Counted from the stretch's first letter, positions 17,316 through 26,368 are shown. The stretch is 64,000 nucleotides of DNA from Brevibacterium picturae (GCF_900105045.1 NZ_LT629739.1:248001-312000), one strand, 5' to 3'. Numbers and translations: made by a program. Notes: generated from the sequence alone by a model not told the origin.

Positions 17316-18301
17316 GCGCTCTCACCTGTCGCTTCGTCGTCATCATCGATCGGTGAGGCGGGCAGCATGCCCTCTGCGGGCACCTTGCGGCCATCATCCA
17401 TGGTCACGGAGGCGAAGAGGTCGGTCTCTTGGAAATCAACGCCGGGAGTCAGAGCTGTGCGACCAGTATTGTCGATGGCCAGCTCGAACTCCTCCGTCGG
17501 CCAGTATGTCCGCGCCGCTTTGCGTGACGCGGAGAAGAATCCGCCCTCCGGGTCGATCTGTGTGGCATGAGACAGAAGTGCACGATCACGTGAGGGGAAG
17601 AACTCCGCGCAGTCAATCGTCGTGCTCAGCCAGTTGACCCGTTGGGCATCGCGCTTCTTGAAGTCTTCGATGTGGTCGGCGAAGGGAGACTCGAGACCGG
17701 CTTCGGTCATCTTCTCGTGGATGGTCACCCACTTCTTCGCAGACAGATCTTGGTTGAAGTAGACTTTCTCAACCTGCCAGGCCTCGCCGAGTTCCGGGTT
17801 CTGCTCCGGGTCCGCGGCGGCGGCGACCGACGCCATCGTCACAGCATGGTTCTTGATGTGGTCGGGGTGCGGGTAACCGCCCAGCTCGTCGTAGGTCGTC
17901 ACGACCTGTGGGCGGAAGCTGCGGATGATGTGGACCAGGGGCAGCATGGCCACCTCGTCGGGGACACGGTAGAAGCAGCCGGGAGGAGTCTGGTTGTCGA
18001 AGTCACCGTCGGGCAATCCGGAGTCGACGTGCCCGACCCACACGTGTTCAGCACCCAAGGCAGCTGCGGCTGAGGCCATCTCTTCGCGACGCAGGCCTGC
18101 GATGTCGCGTGTGGCCTTCGGGCTCTGCAGCAGTGCAGGGTTGAGGATGTCTCCGGCTTCACCGCCGGTCATACTGGCGATGAGGACTCGCGCTCCCAGC
18201 GAGGCGTACTTCGCACTCGTGGCCGCACCTTTCGAGGATTCGTCGTCAGGATGAGCATGCACCGTCAGCAGACGCAGTCCATGGTACGGAAGCGAAGTCA
18301 T
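17312..18301 (-). CDS. mca: Mycothiol S-conjugate amidase
   Basis: The 329-residue protein is a zinc-dependent amidase of the MshB/Mca (LmbE-like) family: LLTVHAHPDDESSKGAAT near the N-terminus and YPHPDHIKNHAV supply the metal ligands. Mca cleaves mycothiol-bound electrophiles and drugs to a mercapturic acid and glucosaminyl-inositol, so its presence indicates a mycothiol-making actinobacterium. KGAAT and the length of about 330 residues favour Mca over the deacetylase MshB. The ATG at 18301 has GAAAGGGAC upstream. The next gene starts inside its stop codon. Confidence 0.93.
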   Translation of the reverse strand: MTSLPYHGLRLLTVHAHPDDESSKGAATSAKYASLGARVLIASMTGGEAGDILNPALLQSPKATRDIAGLRREEMASAAAALGAEHVWVGHVDSGLPDGDFDNQTPPGCFYRVPDEVAMLPLVHIIRSFRPQVVTTYDELGGYPHPDHIKNHAVTMASVAAAADPEQNPELGEAWQVEKVYFNQDLSAKKWVTIHEKMTEAGLESPFADHIEDFKKRDAQRVNWLSTTIDCAEFFPSRDRALLSHATQIDPEGGFFSASRKAARTYWPTEEFELAIDNTGRTALTPGVDFQETDLFASVTMDDGRKVPAEGMLPASPIDDDDEATGESA

Positions 18302-18425
18302 GTTTCGTATGTCCCTTTCGATTCAGCCTGGTGACGTTCCGTTTCCTGCACGATGGCTGAAATGATCGCAGGAGACGGATCGACTACTCTAGGTTAGTGC
18401 GCAATGTTCGTAGATGAGGAATTCA

Positions 18426-18851
18426 ATGACTGAGGTAACAGTGGAACAACCACTGCATGACGATCGCTACGGCCGTGTCCGCGAGCCCAAACGTCGCCTG
18501 GGAAAGACGGCCAAGATCATCGCCGTCGTCATCGTCTCTGCCCTGGTCATCGCGATTGCGTTCGTGGCGTTCCGCCCACAGACGACTCCCACGACTCCCA
18601 AGACGCTTGGCTATTCAGTTGTCGACTCTTCGTCAACACAGGTCTCGGTGGCAATATTTCCTGATCAGGATCGGGATGTGCACTGCATTGTTCAGGCGAC
18701 GAACGAATACGAGGCCGTCGTCGGATTTACCGAGGTCGCTATCCCGGCCGATCCCAACGCCGACCCCAACTCCCCCAGGCAGATGGACATCGATCTGGCC
18801 ACGACCCAAATCGCCGCGTCCGGTCACGCCGACGCCTGCTGGTTCGAGTAG
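18426..18851 (+). CDS. DUF4307 domain-containing membrane protein
   Basis: The 141-residue protein has a hydrophilic N-terminus ending in RYGRVREPKRR, one membrane helix (about residues 32-52) and an extracytoplasmic domain with a conserved Cys (DVHCIVQATN) and a terminal Cys (HADACWFE). This matches DUF4307, an actinobacterial family found between mca and greA (Rv1081c position). Function is unknown; the paired cysteines could form a disulfide outside the membrane. GAGGA six bases upstream supports the ATG at 18426 over the one at 18414. It is divergent from mca. Confidence 0.85.
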   Translation: MTEVTVEQPLHDDRYGRVREPKRRLGKTAKIIAVVIVSALVIAIAFVAFRPQTTPTTPKTLGYSVVDSSSTQVSVAIFPDQDRDVHCIVQATNEYEAVVGFTEVAIPADPNADPNSPRQMDIDLATTQIAASGHADACWFE

Positions 18852-18969
18852 CACCGCTGGCTGCGCTTCTCCTCCAGCACGCCCCCGCCGCCCGCAACAT
18901 ACGAGCTCACAGTTCACAACAGGTGTCAGTGCGCGTGACGGAGATCATCGTTTTCGCGTGCAGATGCGT

Positions 18970-18975
18970 TAGACT
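18970..18975 (+). promoter_or_regulatory. Candidate -10 box of the greA promoter
   Basis: TAGACT fits TANNNT and would start transcription near 18982, giving a leader of about 85 bases ahead of greA. The hairpin and T-run at 18993-19018 then lie inside this leader. No strong -35 box was seen. Confidence 0.4.
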
Positions 18976-18992
18976 GTAGTTTCATTCAACAT

Positions 18993-19018
18993 CCGGGCGT
19001 ACCCAACGCCCGGTTTTT
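18993..19018 (+). terminator. Intrinsic terminator between DUF4307 gene and greA, possibly in the greA leader
   Basis: CCGGGCGT (18993-19000) pairs exactly with ACGCCCGG (19006-19013) around ACCCA and is followed by five T residues. It could end the DUF4307 transcript or, given the -10-like TAGACT just upstream, act as an attenuator in the greA leader. Confidence 0.8.
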
Positions 19019-19066
19019 CGTTGCCTGACGCGCCTGTCAGTGCACCGAACCGAAGAAGGAGAAGTC

Positions 19067-19561
19067 ATGACTGAGGATGTCACCCAGGAAGAAACATGGT
19101 TGACTCAGGAAGCCTACGACCGTCTGTCGCAGGAACTTGAACACCTCTCCGGACCGGGACGGGCAGAGATTGCTGAGAAGATCGAAGCCGCCCGCGACGA
19201 GGGTGACTTGAAGGAGAACGGCGGCTACCACGCGGCGCGTGAGGAACAGGGCAAGCAGGAGGCACGCATTCGCCAGCTCGAACTGCTCCTGCAGTCCGCG
19301 AAGGTCGGTTCCAGCGACAGCGATGGCAAAACCGTGTCCCCCGGCTCCGTAGTTACCGCGGATGTCGCAGGAAACGAAATGCGGTTCCTGCTGGGCAGCC
19401 GTGAGATCGCCGGCGATTCCGATATCGACGTGTTTTCGGAGAAATCCCCACTGGGCGCCGCAGTGCTCGGTGTCGCCGTCGGAGGAAAGACCAACTACGA
19501 AGCCCCCAACGGCAAGGAGATCAAGGTCGAGGTCAAGGACATCGAACCTTTCTCCGGCTGA
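19067..19561 (+). CDS. greA: Transcription elongation factor GreA
   Basis: The 164-residue protein has the N-terminal antiparallel coiled coil with the acidic tip region (KIEAARDEGDLKENGGYHAAREEQG) and the C-terminal FKBP-like domain (SPLGAAVLGVAVGGKTNYEAPNGKEIKVEV). GreA inserts into the RNA polymerase secondary channel and stimulates cleavage of backtracked RNA. The start at 19067 has a near-perfect AAGGAG six bases upstream; an in-frame ATG at 19040 is ignored. It is bounded by a terminator-like hairpin on each side. Confidence 0.96.
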   Translation: MTEDVTQEETWLTQEAYDRLSQELEHLSGPGRAEIAEKIEAARDEGDLKENGGYHAAREEQGKQEARIRQLELLLQSAKVGSSDSDGKTVSPGSVVTADVAGNEMRFLLGSREIAGDSDIDVFSEKSPLGAAVLGVAVGGKTNYEAPNGKEIKVEVKDIEPFSG

Positions 19562-19591
19562 TCGACCACCCGGCGACCGGGAAACAGCCAA

Positions 19592-19630
19592 AGAGCAGTG
19601 GGCGAGTGATGATCACCCGCCCACTGCTCT
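19592..19630. terminator. Bidirectional terminator between greA and the AI-2E transporter gene
   Basis: AGAGCAGTGGGCG (19592-19604) pairs with CGCCCACTGCTCT (19618-19630), and inside it GTGAT pairs with ATCAC, leaving a one-base tip. The element lies between convergent genes and can serve both strands. No strong T-run follows. Confidence 0.78.
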
Positions 19631-19710
19631 ATTCACATTGTCACTGTTTGACTCAAGGCAGTTGACCCACAGAAGGCAGGTCACTCACTGCCTGACTCAA
19701 GTGCCGTGAG

Positions 19711-21069
19711 TCATTCAGTTCGACTGCCGCCCTCGGGTGAGTGCCCCTCGGACTTCTCGACTGCCGCCTCGTGGATCGCGGTATCGAGCTTGTCCTTAGC
19801 CCGCTCGAGCACGGCAGAGGCCTCGTCCCCTTCATCGTCTGCCGAATCATTGGGATTCTTCGCTTTGGCGATGTAGCTGACGACCGTGTTGACAACGGCC
19901 ACCATCGGCACCGCGAACAGTGCACCGACGATGCCGAACAGGAAGCCACCGGCGGTCACCGCGAGAATGACTGCCAGGGGATGAACAGAGACGGCCTTGC
20001 CCATGAGGAACGGCTGCAGGATCTGACTCTCAATCTGCTGCACGGCGAGGACCACGCCCAACATGATGAGTGCGCTGATCGGACCGGTCGACACCAGAGC
20101 GACGAGCACCGCGACGACGCCCGAGGCGATCGCGCCCACCACAGGAACGAACGAGGCAAGGAACACGAGCACCGTCATCGGAATGACCAAGGGGATCCCG
20201 AGGAACGCAGCACCGATGCCGATGCCGATGGCGTCGACGCCGGCTACGAGGACCTGGACACGCACGTACTGGACGAGGGTGGTCCAGCCACGCTCCGAGG
20301 CTCCGGTGGCGGTGGGCTGCGCCGGCAGCGGCAGCAGGCGCATCACCCAGCGGAAGATCTTCTCTCCGTCGTAGAGGAAGAAGAACGTCGCGAACAGGCA
20401 CACTGCGGCACCGGTGAGGAAGGTGCCCACCGACGACGTCGCCTGCAGGGCCCCGCCGAGCAGTTGGGAGCTGTTGTTCTGGAGGAAGTCCGTAGCGGCA
20501 GCGAGCGAGTCGTCGATATAGTTCGAGACCGTTGTGGCATCCAGGCCGAAGGGCCTGGTGGACAGCCAGTCGCTGATTCCGGCGAATCCAGTGATGACCT
20601 GGTCGACGAGGTCCGGCATTCCGGAGTAGATCTGCTGGCCGACCAGGGTGAAGAGCCCCGAGACGACGACGATGAACCCGATGAAGGCGATGAGTGCGGC
20701 CGCGACTCGGGGCAGCCCCTTCTTCACCATCCAATTGGTGAATGGTGCCAGAAGTGCCGTGAGCAGCAGGGCGATGAGCACCGGCAGCACGACACTCGAG
20801 ATCTTCGCCAACAGCCAGAACGCGACGCCGATGGCGACGAGCACGACAAGCGAACGCCAGGACCACGCGGCGGCGAGCTTGAGGCCCGGAGCCACATATG
20901 GGACTGCTTCAGCTTCGATGCGGCTGTGCGCGATCTCCTCGGCACTGACATCTTGAACACGCGAAGCCGGCTCGGAAGTCTGGGAACGGCCCTCGTCACG
21001 GCCCTTGCGGAACGCGTCCCATGCCCCACGGAACCGATTCGGGGATTGCTTCTTCTCATTGTCGGACAT
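19711..21069 (-). CDS. AI-2E (PerM/TerC-like) family transporter
   Basis: The 452-residue protein has about eight membrane helices in the AI-2E arrangement: paired N-terminal helices (SLVVLVAIGVAFWLLAKIS onward), a long loop with the amphipathic LSTRPFGLDATTVSNYI stretch, and the conserved C-terminal cluster with PMTVLVFLASFVPVVGAIASG. Family members export autoinducer-2 or act as sodium/proton antiporters, and annotation as AI-2 exporter is often only by homology. Both termini are hydrophilic. The ATG at 21069 is six bases after TATTGT (minus strand, 21076-21081), indicating a leaderless message. M. tuberculosis Rv1101c lies in the same neighbourhood. Confidence 0.9.
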   Translation of the reverse strand: MSDNEKKQSPNRFRGAWDAFRKGRDEGRSQTSEPASRVQDVSAEEIAHSRIEAEAVPYVAPGLKLAAAWSWRSLVVLVAIGVAFWLLAKISSVVLPVLIALLLTALLAPFTNWMVKKGLPRVAAALIAFIGFIVVVSGLFTLVGQQIYSGMPDLVDQVITGFAGISDWLSTRPFGLDATTVSNYIDDSLAAATDFLQNNSSQLLGGALQATSSVGTFLTGAAVCLFATFFFLYDGEKIFRWVMRLLPLPAQPTATGASERGWTTLVQYVRVQVLVAGVDAIGIGIGAAFLGIPLVIPMTVLVFLASFVPVVGAIASGVVAVLVALVSTGPISALIMLGVVLAVQQIESQILQPFLMGKAVSVHPLAVILAVTAGGFLFGIVGALFAVPMVAVVNTVVSYIAKAKNPNDSADDEGDEASAVLERAKDKLDTAIHEAAVEKSEGHSPEGGSRTE

Positions 21070-21134
21070 AACTCAACAATAGTTGTTGGGAGGCTCAGGG
21101 AAGTGCAATGATGACGGTTAAAGGAGGGAATTTC

Positions 21135-22091
21135 GTGGGAAAACGCATGTTGTACACCTTGGCCACCATGACGGGCACAGCCGTAGGTGTCGGCGCGTCG
21201 GCCGTTGGTCTCCTCCGCCACCAGGCAGGCGCACTCCGCAGAGCGTTCGACGACGACGCGCACCGTTCGTATTCCACCTTCGCCGAGGCGGTCGCTCCCC
21301 CACGCAATTACGATGATGATGATTCCGCCGCGCTGGCGATCATCGGGGACTCCTGGCTGTGCGGGATCGATGTCGAGGATCCTGCGCTGGCTCCTCCGAA
21401 TCTCATCGCACGAGGCCTCGGTCGCATCCTCGGCACCACGGTTCGGGTTCAGTCGACTGCGCTGCCCTCGGCCCTGTCCGAGGACCTGCCCCGGCAGGTC
21501 GACGAGATCCTGCGTTCGGCATGGCTGTCGCGGCAGCTGTCCGAGTCCTGGACCGACGAGCGGCGATTTGCGATCATCTCCATCGGCACCGGCGACATCA
21601 TCCACCCGATCCACGGCACCATCGGCATCCCCGTGCTCAACCAGGCGATCAATCGGTTGCAGCGCGAGGGCAGGTACACGGTGTTCGTCCTCGTCTGCCC
21701 CAACCTCGGCGGGCTTCCGGGTCTGCGCGATCCGCTCAAAACATCCTTGCGTCGGACCTCGCGGGTGCTCGCCGGCTCACAGTGGTTGGCAGCTCTGGCC
21801 GCCCGCGCCACCCCACTGCGGGCCACGGGTTCTCTGAGCGGAACCACACGGAGATCACTGCTCAATGAGTCCGGGCGTTTCCCCAGCACTCTGGGCTATG
21901 CCCAGCTGTCGTCAACGGTGCTTGCGGCGATCGCCGAGCGGATCGAGGCCCCCGTCGAAGTCGACCGCAGCCTCGACATCCCGGAGAAGGGGGAGGCAGC
22001 ACGCAGACCGGCCCCCGCCCCGAGGGTCGAGGCTGACCCTGAAGCAGCGGTCGCTGCCGATGCCGCCTTTGAAGCCGGGGCAGCTTCATGA
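21135..22091 (+). CDS. SGNH/GDSL-type hydrolase-like protein
   Basis: The 318-residue protein starts with a hydrophobic stretch (about residues 5-25), which may be a membrane anchor or signal, followed by an SGNH-like domain. LAIIGDSWLCGID gives the block I Gly-Asp-Ser, and IISIGTGDI resembles block III, where GxND is usual. The C-terminal 50 residues are Ala/Glu/Pro-rich. A lipase or esterase role is possible, but I cannot place the terminal Asp-x-x-His with confidence. The GTG at 21135 has an ideal AGGAGG seven bases upstream and replaces the longer frame from 21108. It overlaps maf by four bases (ATGA). Confidence 0.75.
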   Translation: MGKRMLYTLATMTGTAVGVGASAVGLLRHQAGALRRAFDDDAHRSYSTFAEAVAPPRNYDDDDSAALAIIGDSWLCGIDVEDPALAPPNLIARGLGRILGTTVRVQSTALPSALSEDLPRQVDEILRSAWLSRQLSESWTDERRFAIISIGTGDIIHPIHGTIGIPVLNQAINRLQREGRYTVFVLVCPNLGGLPGLRDPLKTSLRRTSRVLAGSQWLAALAARATPLRATGSLSGTTRRSLLNESGRFPSTLGYAQLSSTVLAAIAERIEAPVEVDRSLDIPEKGEAARRPAPAPRVEADPEAAVAADAAFEAGAAS

Positions 22092-22762
22092 TCCCTGTCG
22101 TCCTGGCTTCACAGTCCCCTTCCCGCCGACAGATCCTCGCAGCATCGGGAATCGACCCGATCATCATTGTCTCCGAGGTAGATGAACCCGCCGTCGAAGC
22201 GACCTTCGAGGGCTCGGTCGCAGATCTCACCACGGCGTTGTCGGAGGCCAAGGCGCGGGCCGTCATCGACCGGGTGCTCGCCTCCTCCCCGGCTCAGCTG
22301 ACCACAGCCGATACCGCCGTGATCATCGCCGGCGACTCGCTGCTCGAACACAACGGCGCCGCGATCGGAAAGCCGGGAAATGCTGAGCGCACCCGCGAGA
22401 TCTGGGCTGACATGGCCGGCGCATGGACAGCGCTTCACTCAGGACACACACTCGCCGTCCTCAAGCGCACCGAGACCGAGACGTCGACAGCGAACTTCGA
22501 ACTCGCAGACATCCGTTCCCAGCGATCGACGACCTCCGTGCTCATCGGCGAACCCACTCACGAGGAGCTCGAGGCATACATCGCGACCGAGGAGCCCTTC
22601 CGTGTCGCCGGCGCACTGACGATCGACGGGTACGGCGGGGCGTTCGTCGACCGCCTTGTCGGCGACCATCTCACCGTCCTCGGGCTCAGTCTCCCCGTGA
22701 TCCGTGAATTGGTCCGCGGCGCGGGCCTGTTCTGGCCCGATCTGTGGTCACAGCGCGCGTAG
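22088..22762 (+). CDS. maf: Maf family nucleotide pyrophosphatase
   Basis: The 224-residue protein begins with the Maf signature VLASQSPSRRQIL and carries GDSLLEHNGAAIGKPG and the C-terminal RVAGALTIDGYGGAFVD segment. Maf proteins hydrolyse non-canonical or modified nucleoside triphosphates and are linked to septum inhibition in Bacillus. Length is normal. It is translationally coupled to the SGNH-like gene upstream. Downstream lies the biotin carboxylase gene, and the maf-accA adjacency is conserved in actinobacteria (Rv3282/Rv3285). Confidence 0.92.
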   Translation: MIPVVLASQSPSRRQILAASGIDPIIIVSEVDEPAVEATFEGSVADLTTALSEAKARAVIDRVLASSPAQLTTADTAVIIAGDSLLEHNGAAIGKPGNAERTREIWADMAGAWTALHSGHTLAVLKRTETETSTANFELADIRSQRSTTSVLIGEPTHEELEAYIATEEPFRVAGALTIDGYGGAFVDRLVGDHLTVLGLSLPVIRELVRGAGLFWPDLWSQRA

Positions 22763-22780
22763 AATCGCTGAGGGCAGACG

Positions 22781-22820
22781 AACACGCCCGAACCGTTTGA
22801 AGTTTTCCCTGGGTGTTTTT
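22781..22820 (+). terminator. Weak terminator candidate after maf
   Basis: AACACGCCC (22781-22789) can pair with GGGTGTT (22811-22817) with one bulged G, followed by a run of T (22816-22820). The loop is about 20 bases, so the structure is only moderately convincing. Confidence 0.35.
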
Positions 22821-22885
22821 ATCGCTCAGCTACAAAGGCTTGGTGCCGATCTCTAAATTGTTCTGTGATCATACAAAGGAGCGCC

Positions 22886-24694
22886 ATGACCACAGTTCTC
22901 CCCGAACAGTCGCCTGCACCACTGCACACCAGTGTGCCCACAGCTGCTGTCCGCCGCGTCCTCATCGCCAATCGCGGTGAGATCGCCCTGCGCATCATCC
23001 GCGCGGCCCATGACCTTGGCGTCAGGGCCGTCGCCGTCTACACCCGCGCGGACTCCGACGCAGATTTCGTCCACCTGGCCGATGACGCGTGGCTTCTCGA
23101 CGGTGCCGGTCCCGGGGAGACCTACCTCGACATCGACAAGATCCTCGCCCTGGCCAAGCGCTCAGGTGCCGATGCGATCCACCCCGGCTATGGCTACCTG
23201 GCCGAGAACGCACTGTTCGCTCAGGCCGTGATCGATGCCGGTCTGACCTGGGTCGGTCCTCCACCGTCGGCGATCGAGCTCCTCGGAGACAAGTCCGGTG
23301 CCCGTGAGGTCGCCGAGGCCGTCTCTGCTCCCGTCGCCCCGGGTTCCGACGGCGCCGTCTCTGGTCTGACAGAGGCCGCCGAGGTAGCCCAGCGGATCGG
23401 CTATCCCATTGTGATCAAGGCCGTCCACGGTGGCGGAGGGCGCGGGTTCCGTGCCTGCGCCTCAGCCGAGGACCTCGAGGGCGCCTATACTGCGGCCACC
23501 CGTGAGGCACGCAGCGCCTTCGGTCGCGGCGAATGCCTCATCGAGAAGCAGATTGTGCGTCCGCGTCACATCGAGACCCAGTGTCTTGCCGATGCCCACG
23601 GCAACGTGAGGGTCCTGTCCACCCGCGACTGCTCCCTGCAGCGCCGGAACCAGAAGATCGTCGAAGAGGCCCCGGCACCATTCCTCAGTGCCGAACAGGA
23701 ACGCATCGTCACCGAGGCCTCGATTCGCGTACTCGCCCACGTCGGCTATGTCGGCGCGGCCACCTGCGAATTCCTCCTGGGCACCGACGGCACGATCATC
23801 TTCATGGAAGCCAATGCGCGGATCCAGGTCGAGCACACCGTGACAGAAGAGGTCACGGGCGTCGACCTCGTCGCCTGGCAGCTGCGCATCGCCTCGGGGG
23901 AACGCCTGCCTGAGGCGTTCCCGCAGGTTCGCGGCCACTCGATCCAGTTCCGGATCAACGCCGAAGACCCCACCACATACTTCCCGGCCACGGGCACGGT
24001 CAAGAATCACCGGGCACCGGCCGGACCGGGTGTGCGCCTCGACTCGGGCATCGGCGAAGGCAGCGTCGTCGGCACCGACTTCGATCCGATGCTGGCCAAG
24101 CTCATCATCACCGGAGGCGACAGGGACCAGGCTCTGGCACGTGCCCGTCGAGCCTTGGACGAGTACCGCATCGAAGGCGTATCGACTCTGCTCCCACTCC
24201 ATCGCGTCCTTGTCGCTGAGAAGGACTTCGCCCAGGACTTCGCGGTCTGGACGACATGGCTCGAGACCGCATTCGTCAATCCACTCGCCGACCCGCAACC
24301 AGGAGATCAGATGAGCACAGCAACCGACAGTTTCAGCGTTGTCGTCGAGGTCGATGGCCGCCGGATGACCGTCTCGGTTCCCAAGGACGTCATCTCCGAC
24401 CTCGGGCATGTCCCCAGCCCGAGTGTGCCGCGCCGCAAGCGCAGCCTCAGCCGCAAGGGCGCGCAGCTGGCCGACGACTCCAACTCGCTCAATGCCCCGA
24501 TGCAGGGCACGATCGTGTCGGTGGCCGTACGTACCGGTGACACGGTCGAAGCCGGCGACACCCTGGCAGTGATCGAGGCGATGAAGATGGAGCAGCCGCT
24601 CAAGGCAGGTCATTCCGGAACCGTCTCCGAGGTGCTCGTCGACACCGGCGCCTCGGTGAGGTCGGGAGAGCCGATCATCCGCTTCGCCGCCTGA
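22886..24694 (+). CDS. accA3: Acetyl/propionyl-CoA carboxylase alpha subunit (biotin carboxylase plus BCCP)
   Basis: The 602-residue protein combines an N-terminal biotin carboxylase (RRVLIANRGEIALRIIRAA; ATP-grasp loop HGGGGRGFRAC; EANARIQVEHTVTEEVTG) with a C-terminal biotinyl domain whose EAMKMEQPL motif places biotin on about K567. It carboxylates biotin with bicarbonate and feeds separate carboxyltransferase beta subunits that make malonyl- or methylmalonyl-CoA; no beta subunit is in this window. The ATG at 22886 has AAAGGAG upstream. The symbol is by analogy with the M. tuberculosis housekeeping alpha subunit. It ends eight bases before the convergent sigma-factor gene. Confidence 0.94.
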   Translation: MTTVLPEQSPAPLHTSVPTAAVRRVLIANRGEIALRIIRAAHDLGVRAVAVYTRADSDADFVHLADDAWLLDGAGPGETYLDIDKILALAKRSGADAIHPGYGYLAENALFAQAVIDAGLTWVGPPPSAIELLGDKSGAREVAEAVSAPVAPGSDGAVSGLTEAAEVAQRIGYPIVIKAVHGGGGRGFRACASAEDLEGAYTAATREARSAFGRGECLIEKQIVRPRHIETQCLADAHGNVRVLSTRDCSLQRRNQKIVEEAPAPFLSAEQERIVTEASIRVLAHVGYVGAATCEFLLGTDGTIIFMEANARIQVEHTVTEEVTGVDLVAWQLRIASGERLPEAFPQVRGHSIQFRINAEDPTTYFPATGTVKNHRAPAGPGVRLDSGIGEGSVVGTDFDPMLAKLIITGGDRDQALARARRALDEYRIEGVSTLLPLHRVLVAEKDFAQDFAVWTTWLETAFVNPLADPQPGDQMSTATDSFSVVVEVDGRRMTVSVPKDVISDLGHVPSPSVPRRKRSLSRKGAQLADDSNSLNAPMQGTIVSVAVRTGDTVEAGDTLAVIEAMKMEQPLKAGHSGTVSEVLVDTGASVRSGEPIIRFAA

Positions 24695-24702
24695 GGTCGA
24701 GA

Positions 24703-25986
24703 TCAGGACAGCAGGTCCCTGATCTGGTCCTCGATGTACTCGGACTCGGCATCATTGCCGGGGCAGTCCAGAGCGTCCCTGAAGGCCGCCTCGGCGTGGT
24801 CGGGCATCCCCGACTCACTGAGCGTGATCGCCCGTGCGATGTGGAAGGGCCGATAGCCTGCCAGCCTCGGGTCCGGCGCCAGCTCCTCGAGCGCGCTCAG
24901 CCCCTCCTTCGGGCCTTTCGCCTTCCCGATCGCCACGGCCCGGTTCAGTGCCACAACGGGGCTCGGCTCCATCCTCGAGAGGATGCCGTAGAGGACGAGG
25001 ATCTGCTCCCAATCCGTCGCCGCGTAGGTGGCGGCTTCAGCATGCAAGGCCGCGATCGCTGCCTGCACGGTATAGGGACCGGCCTCGGGTTCTCCTGCAC
25101 CGGTCAGCGCCAACCCCAATCCTTCGGCGATGAGCCGCGAATCCCACAGGCTGCGGTCCTGCTTGGCCAGGGGCACGGGTGCGCCGCCGGCATCGATCCG
25201 TGCCGGCGCCCGCGCTCGGGTGAGCAGCAGCAGCGACAGCAGTCCTCTGGCTTCGGTTCTCGTCGGCAGCAGTCCGACGAGCAGCCGCGTCAGCGCGATT
25301 GCCTCCTCCTGCAGATCGGTTCTGCTGTGGGAGGTTCCGCTGGTCGGCGTGAAACCCTGAGTGAAGATGAGATAGACGACGCGCAGGACGCCGGGAAGAC
25401 GCTCCTGCAGCTGCTCGGACGTCGGCGTGTCGAAGGGAATCCCCGTTGTGGTGATCCGTCTCTTGGCTCGCACGATGCGCTGCTGCATTGTCGTCGTGTC
25501 AACGAGGAACGCTGCGGCGACCTCAGCCGTGTCCAGACCGGCCAGGAAACGCAGCATGAGTGCGATCTTCTCCCGTTCCGGCAACGTCGGGTGTGAGCAG
25601 GTGAAGAACAGGCCCAGTCGTTCATCGCCGATGTCTGCCGTGCTCAACTCCTCGCCGAGGCGGTCGGCGTGATCCGAATGATCACCGCGGCCGGATTCGG
25701 ACTCGATCCTCAGCCCGGCGAGGCGGCGTGCCTTCACCGCGTCGGAGCGGATGATGTCGAATGCCCGATTCTTGGCAGTCGTCAGCAGCCACGCCTGTGG
25801 GTTCGTCGGCACACCCCGCACGGTCCACGTCTCCAGGGCTCGGGCCATGGCCTCTTGGACCACGTCCTCGGCAAGATCGAGATCATGGAATCTTCGTGCC
25901 AGTGCCGCCAGCAGCCGCCCGCGGTCCTCGACACCGATCGTGTGGAGGAGCCGGGCGACTGCCGGCGGATCGACCTCTGAGACCAT
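24703..25986 (-). CDS. ECF-type RNA polymerase sigma factor with long C-terminal extension (ECF42-like, DUF6596)
   Basis: The 427-residue protein has sigma region 2 (LAEDVVQEAMARALETW and PQAWLLTTAKNRAFDIIRSD) and sigma region 4 (LPEREKIALMLRFLAGLDTAEVAAAF), followed by about 230 residues of helical repeats. This layout, together with an immediately upstream YCII/DGPF-domain gene, is the hallmark of the ECF42 group, in which no classical anti-sigma factor is encoded and the C-terminal repeats control activity. The ATG overlaps the YCII gene stop by one base (TGATG), so both are one operon. Targets are probably few and include its own promoter; that is inference from the group. Confidence 0.9.
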   Translation of the reverse strand: MVSEVDPPAVARLLHTIGVEDRGRLLAALARRFHDLDLAEDVVQEAMARALETWTVRGVPTNPQAWLLTTAKNRAFDIIRSDAVKARRLAGLRIESESGRGDHSDHADRLGEELSTADIGDERLGLFFTCSHPTLPEREKIALMLRFLAGLDTAEVAAAFLVDTTTMQQRIVRAKRRITTTGIPFDTPTSEQLQERLPGVLRVVYLIFTQGFTPTSGTSHSRTDLQEEAIALTRLLVGLLPTRTEARGLLSLLLLTRARAPARIDAGGAPVPLAKQDRSLWDSRLIAEGLGLALTGAGEPEAGPYTVQAAIAALHAEAATYAATDWEQILVLYGILSRMEPSPVVALNRAVAIGKAKGPKEGLSALEELAPDPRLAGYRPFHIARAITLSESGMPDHAEAAFRDALDCPGNDAESEYIEDQIRDLLS

Positions 25987-26327
25987 CAGTAGTCGGCGAT
26001 CGGCCGTATCTCGATGTGCCCGAATGCGGCGCCCGGACTCTTCTTCGCCCAGGCGATCGCCTCATCGATATCGGCCACTTCGACGACGTAGCTACCGCCG
26101 ACGAATTCGCCGCTCTCTGCGAACGGGCCGGAGGTCACCACGGTGTCAGCCGAGGTGGTGCTCACGCGCACCGCGGTTTCGGGGCCCTCGAGGGCGAATC
26201 CTCCGACCACGATCCCGGCGTCATTGATCTCTTGGTCGAAGGCCATGAACTCGCTCGGGTCTGGCCCCTCGTCTGCGCCGCATTCAGCATCGCCAGCATG
26301 TCCCATGAGCAGAAGTACGTACTTCAT
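25986..26327 (-). CDS. YCII (DGPF-type) family protein
   Basis: The 113-residue protein matches the YCII-related family: MKYVLLLMGHAG start, the TSGPFAESGEFVGG loop that corresponds to the DGPF-type motif, and the C-terminal IDEAIAWAKKSPGAAFGHIEIRPI. These small alpha/beta-barrel proteins are constant partners of ECF41/ECF42-type sigma factors, but their biochemical role is unsettled. The start has GGGAGAG upstream. It is the first gene of the operon with the sigma factor, and an inverted repeat lies about 42 bases upstream at 26369-26388. Confidence 0.9.
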   Translation of the reverse strand: MKYVLLLMGHAGDAECGADEGPDPSEFMAFDQEINDAGIVVGGFALEGPETAVRVSTTSADTVVTSGPFAESGEFVGGSYVVEVADIDEAIAWAKKSPGAAFGHIEIRPIADY

Positions 26328-26368
26328 TTCTCTCTCCCTGCGTCAGGTGCCCAGCATCCGCTGAGCAC

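Noticed and set aside
19741..21111. Open frame of about 456 codons opposite the AI-2E transporter gene
   Set aside because: Product is His/Asp/Glu/Arg-rich without domains and mirrors the membrane protein frame on the other strand.
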